A DNA stretch of 64,000 nucleotides from Streptomyces sp. NBC_01231. Its GTDB lineage: Bacteria; Actinomycetota; Actinomycetes; Streptomycetales; Streptomycetaceae. This document shows positions 34,653 to 46,130 of the stretch, piece after piece. The notes beneath the pieces were generated by a model, which was not told where the DNA came from, did not search any database, and was given only the letters and a program-made list of their open reading frames with translations. The translations under genes were made by a program, and so were the position numbers. How positions within the stretch are numbered: position 1 is the stretch's first letter; the number at the start of each line of letters is the position of its first letter. The stretch covers positions 1,860,001-1,924,000 of the forward strand of contig CP108521.1 in the NCBI GenBank assembly GCA_035999765.1, given 5' to 3'.

Positions 34653-35105
34653 TCAGGTCGGCGAGCCCGACGAGAAGCGGCGCAGCAGCGGCGACAGTAC
34701 CAGCACGGACTTGGTGCGCTCCACGAACGGCTCCCCCGCGATCCGCTCCAGGACCCGCTCGAAGTGCCGCATGTCGGAGGCGAAGACCTGGACGATCGCG
34801 TCCGCGTCGCCGGTGACGGTCGACGCGGCCACGACCTCCTGGTAGCGCTCCAGGCCTCGCTGGATGGTCTCCGGCGAGGTGTTGCGGCGGCAGTGGATCT
34901 CGACGAACCCCTCGGTCTTCCAGCCGAGTGCCGCCGGGTCCACCCGGACGGTGAAGCCGGTGATGGCCCCGGTGGCGCGCAGCCGGTCGACCCGCCGTTT
35001 CACCGCGGGCGCGGAGAGGCCGACCAACTGGCCTATGTCCGCGTAGGAGCGGCGCGCGTCCTCGGCGAGGGCGTGCACGATGCGTTCGTCGAGATCGTTC
35101 AGCAC
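34653..35105 (-). CDS. Lrp/AsnC family regulator next to an amino-acid permease
   Basis: A 150-aa regulator: MLNDLDERIVHALAEDARRSYADIGQLVGLSAPAVKRRVDRL is a normal Lrp N-terminal wHTH, followed by a RAM domain (about 65-140) with GFVEIHCRRNTSPETI and STVTGDADAIVQVFASD. It shares only general family similarity with the regulator at 4634. The amino-acid permease gene ends 10 bases upstream of its start on the same strand, so the two are co-transcribed. The permease is the natural target; candidate sites lie at 36709-36757. Which amino acid is sensed cannot be read. Confidence 0.93.
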   Translation of the reverse strand: MLNDLDERIVHALAEDARRSYADIGQLVGLSAPAVKRRVDRLRATGAITGFTVRVDPAALGWKTEGFVEIHCRRNTSPETIQRGLERYQEVVAASTVTGDADAIVQVFASDMRHFERVLERIAGEPFVERTKSVLVLSPLLRRFSSGSPT

Positions 35106-35115
35106 TGCGGGTGGT

Positions 35116-36585
35116 TCACTTCGTTCCGGACTGGGCGAGACGGGAGCGGCGATGACCGTACCCGAAGTAGACCACGAGCCCGACGGCCATCCAGATCCCG
35201 AAGACGACCCAGGTGACGGCGGACAGACTGCCCATCATCCAGACGCACAGGGCGAAGCCCACGGCCGGCAGGACGGGCGACAGCGGCACCCGGAAGGTAC
35301 GGGGCATGTCGGGTCGGGTGCGGCGCAGCACGACCACGGCCACGTTGACCAGCGCGAAGGCGAACAGCGTGCCGATGCTGGTGGCGTCGGCGAGCTGGCC
35401 CAGCGGAACGGCGGCGGCCAGGACACCGCAGAACAGGGACACGATCAGCGTGTTGGCGCGGGGCGTGCCGGTCCTGGGGTGGACGCGGGCGAACACCTTG
35501 GGCACCAGGCCGTCCCGGGACATCGCGAAGAGGATGCGGGTCTGGCCGTACAGGACGGTCAGGACGACGCTCGCGATGGCGACGACCGCACAGAACGCGA
35601 GCAGGGTGCCCCAGAACCCCTGCCCGGTGACCTCGCGCATGATCTGGGCGAGGGCGGCCTCCGAATCGGCGAACTGGCGCCAGGGCTTCGCTCCGACGGC
35701 GACGGCGGCAACCAGGACGTACAGGGCGGTCACGATGACCAGCGAGAGCATGATCGCGCGCGGCAGGTCGCGCTGCGCGTTCTTGGCCTCCTCGCCGGCG
35801 GTGGAGGCGGCGTCGAAGCCGATGTACGAGAAGAAGAGCGTGGCACCCGCGGCGCTGACGCCGGCCATGCCGAGCGGCATGAAGTTGTCGTAGTTGCCCG
35901 AGCGGAAGCCCTGGATGCCGATGGCGCAGAACAGCACCAGCGCGGCGATCTTCACGGTGACCATGACGGTGTTGGCGCGGGCCGACTCGCGGGCGCCGCC
36001 CAGCAGGAAGACCATCGCGAGCAGGACGACGATCAGTGCGGGCAGGTTGAAGACGCCGCCGTCGCCGGGCGGGGCGGACAGCGCGTCGGGGATGGTGACG
36101 CCGATCGTCCCGTCGAGCAGCTCGTTCAGGTACTCGCCCCAGCCGACGGCCACGGCGGCGACCGAGACGCCGTACTCAAGGACCAGACACCAGCCGCACA
36201 CCCAGGCGATCAGTTCGCCCATCGTTGCGTATGCGTACGAGTACGAGGACCCGGCGACGGGGATGGTGCCCGCCAGTTCGGCGTAGGACAGCGCCGAGAA
36301 CAGCGCGGTGAGACCCGCGATCACGAAGGACAGGGTGACGGCCGGGCCCGCCTTGGGAACGGCCTCGCCGAGGACGACGAAGATGCCGGTGCCGAGGGTG
36401 GCACCGATGCTGATCATGGTCAGCTGCCACAACCCGAGGGAACGGCGCAGGCTGCCGCCCTCGCCCTGGCCGCCCTCCGCGACCAGGTTCTCCACCGGCT
36501 TGCGACGCATGAGACGCGCACCGAAGCCGGGGGGCGAGGGGGTGGTACGGCCACGGTTGTGCGGGGGTGCGCCTTGATCGAGCAC
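35116..36585 (-). CDS. APC-family amino-acid permease
   Basis: A 489-aa APC superfamily transporter with 12 predicted helices. The start GTG at 36585 has AAAGGAGAC just upstream and adds a cytoplasmic tail MLDQGAPPHN ... LMRRKPVENL. Helix 1 shows the substrate-binding motif ISIGATLGTGIFVVLG. AGLTALFSALSYAELAGTIPVAGSSYSYAYATMGE, FFSYIGFDAASTAGEEAKNAQRDLPRAI and LYGQTRILFAMSRDGLVPKVFARVHPRTGTPRAN are typical of the YfnA/cationic-amino-acid (CAT) subgroup. Uptake of a basic or neutral amino acid is likely. The downstream Lrp regulator is co-transcribed. Inverted repeats upstream suggest Lrp control. Confidence 0.9.
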   Translation of the reverse strand: MLDQGAPPHNRGRTTPSPPGFGARLMRRKPVENLVAEGGQGEGGSLRRSLGLWQLTMISIGATLGTGIFVVLGEAVPKAGPAVTLSFVIAGLTALFSALSYAELAGTIPVAGSSYSYAYATMGELIAWVCGWCLVLEYGVSVAAVAVGWGEYLNELLDGTIGVTIPDALSAPPGDGGVFNLPALIVVLLAMVFLLGGARESARANTVMVTVKIAALVLFCAIGIQGFRSGNYDNFMPLGMAGVSAAGATLFFSYIGFDAASTAGEEAKNAQRDLPRAIMLSLVIVTALYVLVAAVAVGAKPWRQFADSEAALAQIMREVTGQGFWGTLLAFCAVVAIASVVLTVLYGQTRILFAMSRDGLVPKVFARVHPRTGTPRANTLIVSLFCGVLAAAVPLGQLADATSIGTLFAFALVNVAVVVLRRTRPDMPRTFRVPLSPVLPAVGFALCVWMMGSLSAVTWVVFGIWMAVGLVVYFGYGHRRSRLAQSGTK

Positions 36586-36708
36586 GCGCTGTCTCCTTTG
36601 TCGCTTCCTCTCGGTGCGACGGGGACCGGCGGCACTCCCCTGACAGCAGGGACCCACCGAGCGGGGTCCCCGCCACGCCATGTACAGGGCATGACCCTAG
36701 GGGATGGC

Positions 36709-36757
36709 GTTGCCTGTGTAATGTGGCAACTTTGCGCACCGCCGCAAGATCGTTGCG
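36709..36757. promoter_or_regulatory. Candidate Lrp-type operator cluster upstream of the permease
   Basis: GTTGCC (36709-36714) and GGCAAC (36725-36730) form an inverted repeat with a 10-base spacer. TTGCG (36732-36736) and CGCAA (36743-36747) form a second, and GTTGCG (36752-36757) follows. Repeated TTGC half sites over about 50 bases fit the multi-site binding of Lrp proteins. The region is the 248-base gap between guaB1 and the permease. Confidence 0.5.
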
Positions 36758-36833
36758 TTCATCGAGGGTAGGCGGATGTTCGTTGCGCGGGGGCTTTCGA
36801 CCGTTGTACGGGGGCCGTACGGGAGGGCGCCGC

Positions 36834-38318
<1,485 letters not shown>

Positions 38319-38465
38319 TCAGCCAGGGGGAAGAGCACGTACCTCATTGTCCCATGACGGCTGGAAAGCGATGCCCGGTCGGATCATCCAGGCAGGTCAG
38401 AGAGCTCCTAGGAGGAACCTCCAAGGGCGAGAGGCCTCGTAGTGATCATCGGTGCGGCGGACCAC

Positions 38466-38509
38466 GCAGGGGGCGGCCGTGGCGGTACGCCGCCACGGCC
38501 GCCCCCTGC
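38466..38509. terminator. Strong bidirectional hairpin downstream of the SorC-type regulator
   Basis: A perfect 20-bp inverted repeat (38466-38485 and 38490-38509) with the 4-base loop TACG starts 10 bases beyond the regulator stop. No T run on either side. It probably separates the regulator transcript from guaB1. Confidence 0.75.
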
Positions 38510-38518
38510 GACGGTTCG

Positions 38519-39562
38519 TCAGATCCCGTCGGGATCGGCCCGGTTGAGGGCGGACTTCGGCGTCGGTCCCCCGGTCAGCAGGTAGTCCGCCGCCGACGTG
38601 TCCGTCACCAGGCTGGTGACGAGCCCCGACCGCAGTACCGCGTCGATGGCCGCCGCCTTGCGCTGCCCGCCCGCGATCGCGACCACCTCGGGGATACGGC
38701 GGAGCTGGTCGGCCTTGACGGTGATGCACCGCTCGCCCAGGTCCCGCCCGACCCGGCGGCCCTCGGCGTCGAAGAGGTGCGCGGACATCTCGGCGGCGAC
38801 GCCGAGCGAGGCGTAGTGCGAGCGCTCCTCATCGCTGAGCATGTCGTGCACCGTGGAGATGCCCGGCTCCCAGGAACCGATCGAGACACAGGCGACCGTG
38901 ACCTTGTCGAAGTACTCGAAGGCCCGGGCGATCCCGGTCTGGTGGCGCAGCGCCTGTGCGGTGGCCGCGTCCGGCAGCAGCATCGGCGCGTAGATGGGGT
39001 GCGCGTCGCCGCCGGACACCTGGGCGGCGCGGCGCACGGCCTCGACCGAGCCGCGTTCCGCGGTCCCGGCGTCGTACACACCCGTCAGCTGCACGACCGT
39101 GCAGGGCGGCAGCCGGTCGAGCGCCGCCGCCATGTGAATGGTGGACCGCCCCCAGGCCAGGCCCAGCACATCACCTTCGTTCAGGAGTTCACCGAGCAGT
39201 TCTGCGGCCACTTCCCCCAGGTTCTCCGGGTCGGGCGTCTCCTCGGCCTCGGCCGGGGACTCCACCACGACGGCGTGCCTGAGGCCGTAACGGGCGCGCA
39301 GCGCGTCAGAGCGCTCCGCGTCCAGTTCGGCCGGCACACGGATCTCGATCCGCACGAGATCCCGTTCGAGGGCGGTCTCCAGGACCCGGGCCACCTTGAA
39401 GCGGCTGACGCCGAACTCCTCCGCGATCTGGATCTTGGACTTGCCCTCGAGGTAGAAGCGGCGGGCCATGGCCGCCGCCTGCACCAGCTCAGCGGGTCCC
39501 ATCCGCATGGCTGACCGGCCCGCCGACATACCCGACACGGCGATCTCCTCACTGCTGTTCAC
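38519..39562 (-). CDS. SorC/DeoR-type sugar-binding transcriptional regulator
   Basis: A 347-aa regulator. The N-terminal HTH (about 25-65; QAAAMARRFYLEGKSKIQIAEEFGVSRFKVARVLETALE) is the SorC type. The C-terminal domain (about 85-345) is the sugar-phosphate-binding fold with LGLAWGRSTIHMAAAL, the ligand loop VQLTGVYDAG, and VVAIAGGQRKAAAIDAVLRSGLVTSLVTDTSAADYLL. An effector such as a phosphorylated sugar is likely. The start gives MNSSEEIAVSG; an internal Met at residue 12 is an alternative. It lies 78 bases downstream of rpe on the same strand, hinting at pentose-phosphate-related control. Confidence 0.92.
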   Translation of the reverse strand: MNSSEEIAVSGMSAGRSAMRMGPAELVQAAAMARRFYLEGKSKIQIAEEFGVSRFKVARVLETALERDLVRIEIRVPAELDAERSDALRARYGLRHAVVVESPAEAEETPDPENLGEVAAELLGELLNEGDVLGLAWGRSTIHMAAALDRLPPCTVVQLTGVYDAGTAERGSVEAVRRAAQVSGGDAHPIYAPMLLPDAATAQALRHQTGIARAFEYFDKVTVACVSIGSWEPGISTVHDMLSDEERSHYASLGVAAEMSAHLFDAEGRRVGRDLGERCITVKADQLRRIPEVVAIAGGQRKAAAIDAVLRSGLVTSLVTDTSAADYLLTGGPTPKSALNRADPDGI

Positions 39563-39640
39563 ATTCTGGATTCGCCTTCATCCTTGCAGATCCGGCGCAC
39601 TTGATCGGCCCTGATGGGAGCCCGTTCACGTTCCCTTGGT

Positions 39641-40327
39641 TCAGTGGTCGCACGCCCAGCTCGCCCTGGCGGTCGCCCCCTCGGCTTGCGTGCGCAATGC
39701 ACGTACCGCCTCGGCCGGGTCCGATGCCCCGTAGACCGCCGATCCCGCGACGAACACATCGGCGCCCGCGTCCGCGCAGCGCTCGATGGTGGAGGCCGAG
39801 ACACCGCCGTCGACCTGGAGCCACAGCTCGAGACCGTGCTTGTTGATCAACTCGCGGCTGCGGCGGATCTTCGGCAGCATGATGTCGAGAAACGCTTGTC
39901 CCCCGAAGCCCGGCTCGACCGTCATGATCAGCAGCATGTCGAGTTCGGGAAGCAGATCCTCGTACGGCTCGACGGGCGTCGCGGGCCTCAGCGCCATGGC
40001 GGCGCGGGCGCCCTTGGAGCGGATCTCCCGGGCGAGCCGGACCGGAGCGGCGGCCGCCTCCACATGGAAGGTGACGGAAGAGGCCCCCGCCTCGACGTAC
40101 TGGGGCGCCCACCGATCGGGGGCCTCGATCATCAGATGGCAGTCCAGCGGCGTGTCCGTCGCGCGGGCCAGCGACTCTACGACCGGCACACCAAGCGTGA
40201 GGTTCGGGACGAAATGGTTGTCCATGACGTCGACATGAAGCCAGTCGGCTCCTTCGACCGCCTTCGCCTCGTCCGCGAGGCGGGCGAAGTCGGCGGACAG
40301 AATGCTGGGGTTGATCTGCGCGGCCAT
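39641..40327 (-). CDS. rpe: Ribulose-phosphate 3-epimerase
   Basis: Rpe interconverts ribulose 5-phosphate and xylulose 5-phosphate in the pentose phosphate pathway. The 228-aa TIM barrel shows [29 protein letters not shown] with metal-binding His and catalytic Asp, [47 protein letters not shown] with the second catalytic Asp, and FVAGSAVYG for phosphate. Everything expected is present. The longer open frame beyond 40327 is non-coding; ATG 40327 gives MAAQINPS. It is followed by the SorC-type regulator and is divergent from the MMPL transporter. Confidence 0.98.
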   Translation of the reverse strand: MAAQINPSILSADFARLADEAKAVEGADWLHVDVMDNHFVPNLTLGVPVVESLARATDTPLDCHLMIEAPDRWAPQYVEAGASSVTFHVEAAAAPVRLAREIRSKGARAAMALRPATPVEPYEDLLPELDMLLIMTVEPGFGGQAFLDIMLPKIRRSRELINKHGLELWLQVDGGVSASTIERCADAGADVFVAGSAVYGASDPAEAVRALRTQAEGATARASWACDH

Positions 40328-40512
40328 GACCCAAGACTGCCATGCCCTCCGGGGGTTAGCGGCATCGGTCCGATGTGGATACCGTCGGATGAACGCCGCG
40401 TACCGTGCGTGGTTGAGCACGCCCACGTGGCGCAGCCGCACGGTGTCACGCCTCGTACCCCTCGCGGGACCCGGCCTCGGGCACTGTCGGCCGACCGTTT
40501 CCGGGGGTGTCC

Positions 40513-42660
40513 ATGAACGAGAGGCGAGGCGTCGCGCACCTGGTGTGCGGGCGGCGTGCCAAGTGGCTGGTGCTGGTGTTGTGGCTGGTGGCACTGTTCC
40601 TCACGGCACCGCTCGCCCAGAAGCTGACCGACGCCCAGGACAACGACGCGGCCTCCTGGCTGCCCGGCTCGGCCGAGTCGACCCAAGTCCTGCAGATCTC
40701 CGAGGACTTCAGGCCGGAACAGATCCCGGCGGCCGTCGTGTACGCCCGCGAGGGCGGCCTGACCGCCCAGGACCGGGCGCAGATCACCGAGGACACGGCC
40801 CAGCTCAAACAGCTGACGGACCACGGCATCCGCGGCGCCGAGACCCGGGGCCCGGTCTACGACCGGCCGGCCGATCCGCGCGCCGCCCAGATCCTCGTAC
40901 CGATCACGATGGACGAGAAGGGCTGGGAGCGGATCGCGCCCGCCGTCGACTCGATCCGTGACGTCGTCGGCGAGGGTGGCGGCGGCCTCGCCGTGCACAT
41001 CACGGGCCCGGGCGGGACCTCGGCGGACTTCTCCGAGGCCTTCGAGGGGATCGACTCCACGCTGCTGGTCTCGGCGATGGGCGTCGTCATCGTGATGCTG
41101 CTCCTCACCTACCGCAGCCCGACCCTCATCCTGGTCCCGCTGCTCTCGGTGATCGCCGCCCTGTTCACCGCGCAGGCCCTGATCTACCTGCTGGCGGAGC
41201 ACGCGGGCCTGACCGTCAACGGCCAGAGCGCCGGCATTCTCACGGTCCTCGTCTTCGGCGCGGGCACGGACTACGCGCTGCTGCTCGTGGCCCGTTACCG
41301 GGAAGAGCTGCGCCGTCACGAGGACCGGCACGAGGCGATGGCACTGGCGCTGCACCGCGCCGGCCCGGCGGTGCTGGCCTCGGGCGTGACGGTCGTACTG
41401 AGCATGCTGATGCTGCTGGCCGCCGAGATGAACTCGACCAGTGGTCTCGGCCCGGTCGCCGCGATCGGCGTGGCGGTCGCCCTGCTGGCGATGACGACCC
41501 TGTTCCCGGCCCTGCTGGTGATCTTCGGCCGTTGGATCTTCTGGCCGGTGATCCCGCACTTCGGTGCCCCCGACCCGACCGAACGCGGCGTGTGGGCCCG
41601 TCTGGGCCGCCGGATGGCCCGTCGCCCGCGCAGGGTCTGGGGCGTGACGGCCCTGATACTGGCGGTCTGCTCGCTCGGCCTGATCCAGCTGCGCGCGGAG
41701 GGCATCAGCAACGCGGACGCGTTCACCGGGAAACCGGACTCGATCGTCGGCCAGGAGGTATCCGCACGCTACTTCCCTGCGGGCAGCGGCGATCCCCTGG
41801 TCATCGTCAGCGACCAGGCGCAGGCCGGGCAGGTCCGCGAGGCGGTCGCCGCGACCCGGGGCGTGGTCCCCGAGTCGCTCGGCCTGCCACCGAACACGAA
41901 ACCGTCCTTCGAGGGCAAGGTGCTGTTCGAGGCCACCATGAGCGACCCGGCCGACAGCGGGGCGGCGAAACAGACCGTGGAGCGGGTCCGGGACGCCGTG
42001 CACGCGGTGCCGGACGCGGACGCCCAGGTGGGCGGCGGTACGGCCGCCCTGTTGGACGCGGACAAGGCGACCACGCACGACAACCTGCTGATCATCCCGC
42101 TGGTGCTGGTCGTCGTGCTGCTGATCCTGAGCCTGCTGCTGCGCGCCCTGATCGCCCCACTGCTGCTGGTCGGAACGGTGATCCTGTCGTTCGCGGCGGC
42201 ACTCGGCCTCAGCGCGCTCGCCTTCCGCCACCTGTTCGACTACGCGGGCGAGTCGACGGACTTCCCGTTGTTCGTGTTCGTCTTCCTGGTCGCCCTGGGC
42301 ATCGACTACAACATCTTCCTGACCACCCGGATCCGCGAGGAGGCGGCCCGCCAGGGCACCCGCCGGGGCGTGGTGACGGGCCTCGCGACGACGGGCGCGG
42401 TCATCACCTCCGCCGGCCTGGTCCTGGCCGGGACCTTCGCCGCCCTCGGCACACTCCCGATGGTCGCCTTCGCGGAGATCGGCTTCGCGGTCGCCCTCGG
42501 CGTGCTGATCGATACGTTCGTCGTTCGGTCGGTGCTGGCCCCGTCCCTGTTCCTGGACGTCGGCCCGAAGGTGTGGTGGCCACACCGGCTGGCCCGCGAG
42601 GACGGCGGGGCACCGGCGCCCGAGTCGGTGGAGGCGGGTGTCAGCCGGTCCGCCGAATGA
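40513..42660 (+). CDS. MMPL/RND-family transporter
   Basis: A 715-aa membrane protein with the MMPL layout: one N-terminal helix ([17 protein letters not shown]), a large extracytoplasmic domain (about 35-170), six helices (about 178-395), a second extracytoplasmic domain, and five to six more helices (about 520-690). The sequence [28 protein letters not shown] and its repeat [26 protein letters not shown] are the family signatures with the proton-relay Asp/Tyr pair. MMPL proteins export lipids, siderophores or drugs in actinobacteria; substrate unknown. ATG 40513 has GGGGGTG upstream; an alternate GTG at 40507 exists. Its 3' end overlaps rsmB by 20 bases, convergently. Confidence 0.9.
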   Translation: MNERRGVAHLVCGRRAKWLVLVLWLVALFLTAPLAQKLTDAQDNDAASWLPGSAESTQVLQISEDFRPEQIPAAVVYAREGGLTAQDRAQITEDTAQLKQLTDHGIRGAETRGPVYDRPADPRAAQILVPITMDEKGWERIAPAVDSIRDVVGEGGGGLAVHITGPGGTSADFSEAFEGIDSTLLVSAMGVVIVMLLLTYRSPTLILVPLLSVIAALFTAQALIYLLAEHAGLTVNGQSAGILTVLVFGAGTDYALLLVARYREELRRHEDRHEAMALALHRAGPAVLASGVTVVLSMLMLLAAEMNSTSGLGPVAAIGVAVALLAMTTLFPALLVIFGRWIFWPVIPHFGAPDPTERGVWARLGRRMARRPRRVWGVTALILAVCSLGLIQLRAEGISNADAFTGKPDSIVGQEVSARYFPAGSGDPLVIVSDQAQAGQVREAVAATRGVVPESLGLPPNTKPSFEGKVLFEATMSDPADSGAAKQTVERVRDAVHAVPDADAQVGGGTAALLDADKATTHDNLLIIPLVLVVVLLILSLLLRALIAPLLLVGTVILSFAAALGLSALAFRHLFDYAGESTDFPLFVFVFLVALGIDYNIFLTTRIREEAARQGTRRGVVTGLATTGAVITSAGLVLAGTFAALGTLPMVAFAEIGFAVALGVLIDTFVVRSVLAPSLFLDVGPKVWWPHRLAREDGGAPAPESVEAGVSRSAE

Positions 42661-44059
42661 GCGCCAGGTACATCGCGTCGGTCCCGTGCACATGCGGCCA
42701 CAGCTGTACGTCGGGACCTTCGCCGAGATCCGGCACGCCCGGCAACAGCGGGCGGGCGTCGACGAGTTCGGCATCGGGCCGCTGCTTGAGCAGGTCGTCG
42801 ACGACGGCCCGGGTCTCGGCGAGGTGCGGCGAGCAGGTGGCGTAGCCGACGACTCCGCCGACGCGGACGGACTCCAGGGCGGTGCGCAGCAGGCCGCGCT
42901 GCAGCGGCGCGAACCCGTCGAGGTCCTCGGGCCGCCTGCGCCACCGCGCCTCCGGCCGCCGCCGCAGCGCGCCGAGCCCGGTGCACGGCACGTCCATCAG
43001 CACCCGGTCGAAGGAACCGGGCCGCCACGGCGGACGGGTCCCGTCGGCGGCGATGACCTGGTACGGCCCGGGGTTCCCGGATAGAGCCCGGGCCACCAGC
43101 CCGGCCCGGTGAGGCTGCTTCTCGGAGGCGAGCAGGAAGGCCCCGCGCTCGGCGGCGAGGGCGGCGAGCAGCGCGGCCTTGCCACCCGGGCCGGCACATC
43201 CATCGAGCCACTTCTCGTCCCGCCCGTCCAGGGGCGCGTTCGCGAGCGCCAGCGCGACGAGCTGGCTGCCCTCGTCCTGCACCCCGGCCCGGCCCTCCCG
43301 TACGGCCTCGACGGCACCCGGCTCGCCGCCCTCGGCCAGCCGCACGGCGTACGGCGACCAGCGCCCCGGCAGCGCCGCGTCCTCCCTCAGGAGCTCCTCG
43401 GCCGTGGACCGCCCCGGCCGGGCGACCAGGGTCACCTCGGGCCGCTCGTTGTCCGCCTCGAGCAGCTCCTCGATCCCGGCCCGCCCGCCGCCGAGCGAGT
43501 CCCACAGCGCGGAGACGACCCAGCGGGGGTGCGAGTGCACGACGGACAGATGGTCCTCGGGGTCGTCCTCGTAGGGCGGGGCGACCTTCTCGAGCCACCC
43601 GTCCAGATCGGCCTGCGCGACCTTGCGCAGCACCGCGTTGACGAACTTGGCCCGCCCGTCACCGAGCACGACCCGGGCGAGCTCGACGGAGGCGGACACC
43701 GCGGCATGCGTGGGGATCCGCGTCCCGAGCAGCTGGTGCACTCCGAGTCCGAGCACGTCGAGCACCGGGGGGTCGACGTCCCGCAGCGGCCGGTCGACAC
43801 AGGCGGCGATGACGGCGTCGTACGTCCCCTGCCACCGCAGTGTCCCGTACACCAGCTCCGTCGCGAGGGCCGCGTCCCGCCCGTCGAAGCCGCCCTTCTC
43901 GCGCGCCTTCCGCAGCAGGGGCGGCAGGACGAGGTTGGCGTACGCGTCCCGCTCGTCCACGGCCCGCAGCGCCTCGAAGGCGAGCATGCGGACGGGATCC
44001 TTCTGGGGCCGACGGTAGGGCTTGCCGGTCTTGCCGGGCCGACGGGGCTGGTCGCTCAC
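42641..44059 (-). CDS. rsmB: 16S rRNA (cytosine-967-C5)-methyltransferase RsmB/Sun
   Basis: A 472-aa RNA methyltransferase that puts a methyl group on C967 (E. coli numbering) of 16S rRNA. The N-terminal NusB-like RNA-binding domain (about 20-165; RMLAFEALRAVDERDAYANLVLP) is followed by the SAM-dependent methyltransferase domain. Motif I is WLDGCAGPGGKAALLAAL near residue 285, catalytic motif IV is DVPCTGLGALRRRPEARW with the Cys, and motif VI is GYATCSPHLAETRAVV with the second Cys. A basic N-terminal tail (RRPGKTGKPYRRPQK) is typical of actinobacterial proteins. It lies downstream of fmt, with a 63-base gap. Confidence 0.96.
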   Translation of the reverse strand: MSDQPRRPGKTGKPYRRPQKDPVRMLAFEALRAVDERDAYANLVLPPLLRKAREKGGFDGRDAALATELVYGTLRWQGTYDAVIAACVDRPLRDVDPPVLDVLGLGVHQLLGTRIPTHAAVSASVELARVVLGDGRAKFVNAVLRKVAQADLDGWLEKVAPPYEDDPEDHLSVVHSHPRWVVSALWDSLGGGRAGIEELLEADNERPEVTLVARPGRSTAEELLREDAALPGRWSPYAVRLAEGGEPGAVEAVREGRAGVQDEGSQLVALALANAPLDGRDEKWLDGCAGPGGKAALLAALAAERGAFLLASEKQPHRAGLVARALSGNPGPYQVIAADGTRPPWRPGSFDRVLMDVPCTGLGALRRRPEARWRRRPEDLDGFAPLQRGLLRTALESVRVGGVVGYATCSPHLAETRAVVDDLLKQRPDAELVDARPLLPGVPDLGEGPDVQLWPHVHGTDAMYLALIRRTG

Positions 44060-44122
44060 GAAAAAGGTGCTCCGGATTTCAGGAAGATGTACGCGCCAAG
44101 CCTAAGTCCGCGGGCCTCCGCG

Positions 44123-45055
44123 TCACCCGCCGAGGGTCTCGCCACCGCCGATGCGTACGCCGCGGGCCCAGTCGGCGGCCCGCATCGGCTTCTTGCCCTG
44201 GGCCTGCACCCACAGCAGCTCGACGGCGTACGAGCCGGTGCCCACGTGCACGTCGTTCTTTCCGACGGCCGGCACCCCGGGCGCGAGGTCGGTGCGCTCG
44301 GGAACGGGCCGGACCTGGATGAGCTTGAGCCGCTCGCCGCGGAAGGTGGTCCAGGCGCCGGGCGCGGGGGTGCAGCCGCGCACCACCCGGTCGACCCGCA
44401 GCGCCGGCGTGTGCCAGTCCACCTGGGCGTCCTCGACGGTGATCTTCGGGGCCGGGGTGACGCCCTCGGCCGGCTGCGGTACGGCCTTCAGCGAGCCGTC
44501 CTCGATCCCGTCCATGGTGGCGACCAGCAACCCGGAGCCGGCGAAGGCGAGCCGGGTCAGCAGGTCGCCGCTGGTGTCCGTGGGCCGGATGGTCTCGGTC
44601 ACCGTCCCGTAGACAGGACCGGAATCGAGTCCCTCCTCGATGAGGAAGGTGGTGGCCCCCGTGATCTCGTCGCCCGCCATGACGGAGTGCTGCACGGGAG
44701 CGGCGCCGCGCCAGGCGGGCAGCAGCGAGAAGTGCAGGTTGACCCAGCCATGGGTGGGGATGTCGAGGGCGACGCGGGGCAGCAGGGCTCCGTAGGCGAC
44801 GACGGGACAGCAGTCCGGGGCGATCTCGCGAAGCCGCTCCAAAAACGCCGGGTCCCGCGGCTTGACGGGCTTCAGCACCTCGATCCCTGCTTCCTCGGCC
44901 CGCTCGGCGACGGGAGAGGCGACCAGCCTCCGCCCACGCCCGGCCGGCGCGTCGGGTCGCGTGACGACAGCGGCCACCTCGTGCCGCCCGGAGGCGAGCA
45001 GAGCGTCCAGAGCGGGAACGGCGACCTCGGGGGTACCGGCGAAGACGAGCTTCAT
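44123..45055 (-). CDS. fmt: Methionyl-tRNA formyltransferase
   Basis: Fmt formylates initiator Met-tRNA using 10-formyltetrahydrofolate. The 310-aa protein has the N-terminal catalytic domain [20 protein letters not shown] and the active-site motif [28 protein letters not shown] with the conserved Asn-His. Asp occurs in [15 protein letters not shown], and a C-terminal OB-fold tRNA-binding domain (about 215-305) follows. The long frame beyond 45055 is non-coding. The RBS is weak. It is placed upstream of rsmB in the same direction, the order common in actinobacteria (priA-fmt-rsmB with the HTH gene inserted here on plus). Confidence 0.97.
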   Translation of the reverse strand: MKLVFAGTPEVAVPALDALLASGRHEVAAVVTRPDAPAGRGRRLVASPVAERAEEAGIEVLKPVKPRDPAFLERLREIAPDCCPVVAYGALLPRVALDIPTHGWVNLHFSLLPAWRGAAPVQHSVMAGDEITGATTFLIEEGLDSGPVYGTVTETIRPTDTSGDLLTRLAFAGSGLLVATMDGIEDGSLKAVPQPAEGVTPAPKITVEDAQVDWHTPALRVDRVVRGCTPAPGAWTTFRGERLKLIQVRPVPERTDLAPGVPAVGKNDVHVGTGSYAVELLWVQAQGKKPMRAADWARGVRIGGGETLGG

Positions 45056-45935
<880 letters not shown>

Positions 45936-45947
45936 CCGATTCCGCCC

Positions 45948-45978
45948 CTGCCCTCCCGGCACGCTTCCGGGAGGGCAG
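45948..45978 (+). terminator. Terminator after the HTH gene
   Basis: CTGCCCTCCCGG (45948-45959) and CCGGGAGGGCAG (45967-45978) form a perfect 12-bp stem with a 7-base loop, 12 bases after the stop. It also faces the end of the convergent priA gene at 46131. Confidence 0.75.
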
Positions 45979-46130
45979 ACGTATGCCGCCCCTGTTCACT
46001 GACCGGGTTGTGGCCGTGCCACCGGGCCAAGGGCCCCGGGCCGACCGAAGACTCCGGCGAGGGCGCCACCGCGACGGCCACCGCTACCGTCCACTCTGAC
46101 GGACCTGCCCGGCCCGGCCCCGTCGCCCGC

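Noticed and set aside
40177..42774. Minus-strand open frame of 865 codons
   Set aside because: It is antisense to the MMPL gene, with Gln/Arg/Asp-rich low-complexity composition.
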